From Myxococcales bacterium 68-20 (GTDB taxonomy: Bacteria > Myxococcota_A > Polyangia > Polyangiales > Polyangiaceae), in assembly GCA_001899635.1 (NCBI GenBank), contig MKVQ01000006.1:217835-281834 (forward strand): a stretch of DNA of 64,000 nucleotides, in the 5' to 3' direction. Below, piece by piece: positions 59,758-64,000 of the stretch; the first letter of the stretch is position 1, and the number at the start of each line of letters is the position of its first letter. Made by a program: the position numbers and the translations under genes. The notes beneath the pieces are model-generated. The model worked only from the letters and a program-made list of their open reading frames with translations, was not told the origin of the DNA and ran no database searches.

Positions 59758-62643
59758 TTGAGTACCGAAGCGGCGCCCCTCTCAGCTCGTCCGAAGAGTG
59801 ACGCGTCGGCACCCGACGTCGCGCGCGCGTCACTTCATCACAACTGCGCGGTCGAGGATCTCTACGCGCGGCTCGAAGCCGATCCGGTGCGCGGCCTCGG
59901 CGAGAAGGACGCCGAGGCGCGGCTGGCCAAGCACGGCCCGAACGAGCTGCCGTCGGCACCGCCGCCGAGCGCGCTCAAGCGCGTCATCGCGCAGTTCGCC
60001 AACCCGATCGTGCTCACGCTCGTCGGCGCCGCCGTCATCGCGACCGTCAACGGCGCAAGCGCAAAGGCGGAAGAGAGCTTCCTGGCCCGCTTCGGTGACG
60101 CGATCGCGATCGGGCTGATCGTCGTCCTGAACGCCGTGCTCGGCTACTACCAGGAGCGGCGAGCCGAGCAGGCGCTCGATGCGCTCAAGAAGATGCAAAC
60201 GCCGAACGCGCGCGTGCGTCGCGGCGATGTCGTGCAGATCGTCCCCGCGCGCACCCTCGTCCCCGGCGACGTGCTGGAGCTCGAGGCCGGCGACGCAGTT
60301 CCGGCCGATGCGCGCCTCCTCCAGACGATCAACCTCGCGACGCAGGAGGCCGCGCTCACCGGCGAGTCGCTGCCGATCGCAAAGGACGCCCGCGCGGAGC
60401 TCCCGAACGACGCCCCGATCGGCGACCGCACCACGATGCTCTTCACCGGGACGTCGATCGTGCGCGGAAAAGGACGCGCGCTCGTCGTCGCCACCGGCAA
60501 GGACACCGAGCTCGGCAAGCTCTCGACGATGCTGTCGGAGTCGAAGGAGCAGAAGACGCCGCTCGAGGAGCGCCTCGATCACTTCGGCAAACGCATCCTC
60601 ATCGCGTGCATCGCGATCAGCGGCGTCATGTTCGCCTGGGGCATGTACCGCGGCGACACCACGTGGCAGGAGCTCTTGCTCGCGGCCGTCAGCCTCGCGG
60701 TCGCCGCGATCCCCGAAGGCCTGCCGGCCATCACGACGATCACGCTCGCACTCGGCATGCAGCGCATGGCGAAGAAGGGCGCCATCGTCCGCAAGCTCGC
60801 GGCCGTCGAGACGCTCGGCGCCGCCACCGTGATCTGCACCGACAAGACCGGCACGCTCACGCAGAACGAGATGACGGTCCGCGAGATCTACGCGGGCGCC
60901 TGCTCGTACAGCGTCACCGGCACCGGCTACGATCCGGTCGGCGAGATCTGCGACCTCGACGGAAAGGCCGTCGTGTGCAGCGAGCGTGCGGCGCTGACGG
61001 AGCTGCTCGCGACCATCTCGCTCGCGAACACCGCCTCGCTCGAGCTGAAAGACGGGTTGTGGCGCGTCGTCGGTGATCCGACCGAGGGCGCACTGCTCAC
61101 GCTATCGGCCAAGGGAGGGCTCCCGAAGGAGTCCGTCGCACCGTCGCACCAGATCCTGAAGGAGATCCCGTTCGACAGCGACCGCAAGCGCATGACGGTC
61201 GTGACGCTCGACGAGACGGGCAAGGAGATCGCGCACACCAAGGGCAGCGCCGACGTCCTCATCCCGCTCTGCGTCCACCAGCTGACGCCGGACGGCCTCG
61301 AGACGCTCGACGACGCGAAGCGCGAGGAGATCCTCGCCGAGGCCGAGCGCATGAGTCGGCTGTCGCTTCGCGTCCTCGCCGTCGCGCGGCGCGAGCTCAC
61401 GGTATCGACCGACGGCGAATCACCGTCGTCCGACCCGCCCTTGGACGCCGACCAGCGCCCGAGCGCCGAGCACATCGAGCAGCGTTTCACGTTCCTCGGC
61501 CTGGTCGGGATGATCGACCCTCCACGCAAGGGCGTGAAGGAGGCGGTCCGCGCGTGCACCGAAGCGCAGGTCCGCGCCGTGATGATCACGGGCGATCACA
61601 AGCTGACCGCCGTCGCGATCGCAAAGGAGCTCGACCTCTGGGACGAGGGCGCACTCGCGCTGACCGGCTCCGAGCTCGAGAAGCTCTCCGACGGCGACCT
61701 CGAGCGGCGCGTCGATCACGTGCGCGTGTTCGCGCGTGTGACCGCAGAGCAGAAGCTCAGGATCGTCAAGGCGTTCAAGGCCCGCGGTCACGTCGTCGCG
61801 ATGACCGGCGACGGCGTCAACGACGCCCCTGCGCTGAAGGAAGCGCACATCGGCATCGCGATGGGCAGGGACGGGACCGACGTCGCACGAGAGGCGGCGG
61901 ACATGGTCCTCGCTGACGACAACTTCGCCACCATCGTCGACGCCGTCCGCGAAGGACGCGCGATCTGGCGCAACATCCAGAAGTTCATCTTCTTCCTCCT
62001 CTCCTCGAACGCGGGCCTCATCGTCACGGTCTTCGTCGCCAGCGTGCTGCCGGGGATGAAGGAGCTCCGTCCGTTGATGATCCTCTGGATCAACCTCGTG
62101 ACGAATGGCCTCCCTGCCCTCGCGCTCGGCATTGATCCGCCCGACCCGACGCAGATGATGGAGCCGCCGCGCAAGGCGACGAGCGGTCTGCTCGGCGCCC
62201 GCGAGTATCTCGGCATCGGCGTCGTCGGCCTCCTCATGGGTGGGCTCGCGATCATCTGCTACCGGTGGCCGTGGGAGGTCGACGCAGAGGAGCTGCCCTC
62301 CTATGCGCGCGCGGTCGCGTTCTCCCTCCTCGCGCTCTCGCCGCTCTTCCACGCCCTCAACTGCCGCTCGCCTACGGCGTCGATGTTCACGATGCGGCCG
62401 TTCTTGCCGCTGCCGCTCGTGCTCGCCATCGCCATCAGCGCGCTCATCCATCTCGTCGCGATCCTGGTGCCCTCACTGCGCGAGGTCTTCCAGACGTTCG
62501 CGCTCGGCTCCTACGAGTGGATGATCCTCCTGTTGCTCTCGGCGTCGATCATCCCGATCATCGAGTTGCTCAAGGCGCTCCAACGCGTCGGCATCGTCGG
62601 CAAGAACCTCGGCCCGATGTCGCGCCGCGCCTCGGATCAGTAG
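59758..62643 (+). CDS. P2-type cation-transporting ATPase
   Basis: The 961-aa pump has the full P-type layout: an actuator domain with TGES, M4 with PEGLPA (E320), phosphorylation motif DKTGTLT (D362), a nucleotide domain ending GDGVNDAPALKEA, and about ten membrane helices. It belongs to the SERCA/PMR1/Na,K-ATPase-like P2 group. At SERCA ion sites the residues are N751 (N768), L754 (E771), N779 (N796), T782 (T799) and N783 (D800). Two acidic ligands are therefore missing and the transported ion is uncertain. The start is TTG 59758, the only early in-frame start. No partner gene is adjacent. Confidence 0.9.
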   Translation: MSTEAAPLSARPKSDASAPDVARASLHHNCAVEDLYARLEADPVRGLGEKDAEARLAKHGPNELPSAPPPSALKRVIAQFANPIVLTLVGAAVIATVNGASAKAEESFLARFGDAIAIGLIVVLNAVLGYYQERRAEQALDALKKMQTPNARVRRGDVVQIVPARTLVPGDVLELEAGDAVPADARLLQTINLATQEAALTGESLPIAKDARAELPNDAPIGDRTTMLFTGTSIVRGKGRALVVATGKDTELGKLSTMLSESKEQKTPLEERLDHFGKRILIACIAISGVMFAWGMYRGDTTWQELLLAAVSLAVAAIPEGLPAITTITLALGMQRMAKKGAIVRKLAAVETLGAATVICTDKTGTLTQNEMTVREIYAGACSYSVTGTGYDPVGEICDLDGKAVVCSERAALTELLATISLANTASLELKDGLWRVVGDPTEGALLTLSAKGGLPKESVAPSHQILKEIPFDSDRKRMTVVTLDETGKEIAHTKGSADVLIPLCVHQLTPDGLETLDDAKREEILAEAERMSRLSLRVLAVARRELTVSTDGESPSSDPPLDADQRPSAEHIEQRFTFLGLVGMIDPPRKGVKEAVRACTEAQVRAVMITGDHKLTAVAIAKELDLWDEGALALTGSELEKLSDGDLERRVDHVRVFARVTAEQKLRIVKAFKARGHVVAMTGDGVNDAPALKEAHIGIAMGRDGTDVAREAADMVLADDNFATIVDAVREGRAIWRNIQKFIFFLLSSNAGLIVTVFVASVLPGMKELRPLMILWINLVTNGLPALALGIDPPDPTQMMEPPRKATSGLLGAREYLGIGVVGLLMGGLAIICYRWPWEVDAEELPSYARAVAFSLLALSPLFHALNCRSPTASMFTMRPFLPLPLVLAIAISALIHLVAILVPSLREVFQTFALGSYEWMILLLLSASIIPIIELLKALQRVGIVGKNLGPMSRRASDQ

Positions 62644-62692
62644 CATCGAAGCTCTTCCGAGCCGGCGCGGACGAGCGTATTTTGGGGGTTCG

Positions 62693-64000
62693 ATGACACG
62701 CGCCCGCCTGCTCCGCATTCTCGCGTCGACCACACTCGTCACGACCGCTGCAGGGTGCGGCGGAGGCGCCGGCAAGGGCGACGCGAAGTCCGCACACTCG
62801 GGCGCGACGTCGGAGAAGCACGAGTCGATCGGCGACCTCGCTGCCGCGCAAGGCGGGCTCGCCGCGCTCGGCGGCGCGGGCGACCGCGAACCGGGCACCG
62901 GCACCGAGGTCTCCTTCGCGGGCCCGCTCCGCGCCGAGAGCGTCTCGAAGAAGGCCGTCCCGAAGCTCGACGGCGTGGTGAAGGAATGGCATGCGCGCTC
63001 TCCCGCAAAGGAGACGATCTCGGGGACGACGACCGGCATCGGCCTCGACGTCGCCGTGCAGTCGGGAGAGGACACGCTCTGGATCGCCGCCGAGATCGCC
63101 GATGCGAAGCTCACTCGCTCGGCGAAGCACGGCACGAGCGAGGACCACGTCACGCTCACCATCGCCTTCCCTTCCGCTCGCGGCGAGCTGAAGGCGTACG
63201 AGATCGGCTTCTGGCCCGGAACGCCCGGGAGCGCCTCCGGAGCGGTGAAGTGGACCGCCGGTCCGAAGGCCGGTCAGAAGGTCGCCGGCGCGAAGCTCGT
63301 CGAGAACGACGTGAAGGGCGGCGTCACGTTCGAAGCAGCGATCCCGTGGAGCTCGTTCCCCGAAGCGCAGACCGTCCGCGTCGGAATGCGCGCGGCGTTC
63401 CGCTACCACAACGGAGACGGCTCGAACGTCACGGGCGTGCTCGCCACCGGCCCTGGGAGCGTCGACAAGCCCGCCGATCTTCCCGCGCTCCCCATCGCCG
63501 CCGAGCACGCGGTGCTCGAAGGGCTCCTCGAGCAGAAGGGCCTCTCGGGGACGAAGCCGAAGATCGACGTCTACGCGAACATCGCCGGGGATGAGCGCAA
63601 GGAGCGGATCAGCGTCTTCGGGCGCTTCTTCACGATCTGCGGCCCCGGCTATCGCAAGGGCGAGCAGTTCTTCTGGCGCGAGGTCGCAGGCGACATCGTC
63701 TCGCTCGAGCCGGCATCCGTCACCGGCCGTGGCAAGGAAGACCTCGTCGTCCGGCGTCGAGTGACGCAGGCCGCGTCCACGCACGAGATCCTCGAGGTGT
63801 GGTCGATCCCGACCGGTGAAGAGCCGACGACGATCTTCGCGCAGCAGATCGCGGTCGCGTCCAGCGACGGCAAGAAGCGCGTCTCGAATGCCGCGCGCCT
63901 CTCTCCCTCGGAGATCGAGGTCAGCACCGAGCCCGCCGTGGGCTGGGACGCGGGCAACTTCAACGAGACGATGGCAGGGGACATCGAGCCCCTCCTCCTG
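62693..64000 (+). CDS. Putative lipoprotein with CBM9-like sugar-binding domain (runs off right edge)
   Basis: The frame is open from ATG 62693 to the end of the window (436 codons). It starts with a lipoprotein signal (LRILASTTLVTTAAGC) and a Gly/Ser/Ala-rich linker. A beta-rich region follows, with KLDGVVKEWH, DTLWIAAEIADAK, TIAFPS and TFEAAIPWSSFP, a pattern like family 9 carbohydrate-binding modules. Later residues (VFGRFFTICGPGYRKGEQFFWREVAGD) are not recognised. The TTTTGGGG just before the start is not a clear ribosome binding site. The protein probably sits at the outer membrane; the ligand is unknown. Confidence 0.7.
   Translation, partial: MTRARLLRILASTTLVTTAAGCGGGAGKGDAKSAHSGATSEKHESIGDLAAAQGGLAALGGAGDREPGTGTEVSFAGPLRAESVSKKAVPKLDGVVKEWHARSPAKETISGTTTGIGLDVAVQSGEDTLWIAAEIADAKLTRSAKHGTSEDHVTLTIAFPSARGELKAYEIGFWPGTPGSASGAVKWTAGPKAGQKVAGAKLVENDVKGGVTFEAAIPWSSFPEAQTVRVGMRAAFRYHNGDGSNVTGVLATGPGSVDKPADLPALPIAAEHAVLEGLLEQKGLSGTKPKIDVYANIAGDERKERISVFGRFFTICGPGYRKGEQFFWREVAGDIVSLEPASVTGRGKEDLVVRRRVTQAASTHEILEVWSIPTGEEPTTIFAQQIAVASSDGKKRVSNAARLSPSEIEVSTEPAVGWDAGNFNETMAGDIEPLLL

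Noticed and set aside
62570-63784. 404-codon minus-strand frame at the right edge
   Set aside because: The plus strand carries a lipoprotein gene with signal peptide and beta-rich domain in the same place; the minus frame is charged low-complexity sequence.

Overview
The window is GC-rich, densely packed DNA that looks like a chromosome segment of a myxobacterium (Myxococcota, probably Polyangia). This is inferred from gene content, not from a marker gene: a futalosine-type menaquinone pathway, many lipoproteins and outer-membrane barrels, two eukaryotic-like Ser/Thr kinases, three sigma-54 activators (one with an FHA domain) and large PAS/CheR/histidine-kinase proteins. I saw no tRNA, rRNA, CRISPR array, transposase or phage genes.

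Layout. (1) 1-6.7 kb, minus strand: a tightly overlapping menaquinone operon read leftward from a good sigma-70-like promoter at 6782-6809. It encodes a UbiD-MenG fusion, UbiX, a small MqnE-like protein lacking the radical SAM barrel, MqnE, an MqnA-MqnC fusion, and the start of a probable aminodeoxyfutalosine deaminase that runs off the left edge. (2) 6.9-9.7 kb: a DUF1285-like protein, a phosphoglycerate-dehydrogenase-like enzyme with a lipoprotein, and a small basic protein. (3) 9.8-19.7 kb, minus strand: the translation/transcription operon rimP-nusA-ylxR/ylxQ-infB-[outer-membrane barrel]-ylxP-rbfA, followed by a DEAD-box RNA helicase with a repetitive tail. (4) 20-27.7 kb: an MqsA-like regulator, a DHCR24-like FAD oxidoreductase, an M28 peptidase, and a CheR-PAS / PAS-histidine kinase-receiver pair. 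(5) 27.9-39 kb: an unusual glycan-type locus with two operons that each begin with a paralogous NAD-dependent epimerase and end with a paralogous HD-like protein. The longer operon holds four glycosyltransferases between them, and a phosphoribosyltransferase/kinase-like fusion gene lies between the two operons. (6) 39.4-57.8 kb: signalling and envelope genes (OmpA-family protein, sigma-54 response regulators, ABC ATPase, RR-HK-lipoprotein operon, Ser/Thr kinases, TPR-type proteins). (7) 58-64 kb: a YbjN/CesT-like protein with PspA, a P2-type cation ATPase, and a partial lipoprotein at the right edge.

The most promising undescribed material is the locus at 27.9-39 kb. The two epimerase-to-HD operons share an exact 15-bp motif 83-91 bp upstream of each epimerase start. 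Next is the menaquinone operon, with two enzyme fusions, a barrel-less MqnE relative and an inverted repeat at its presumed transcription start. A dispersed hairpin repeat also occurs between genes at 49.4, 51.6 and (as a fragment) 58.0 kb.
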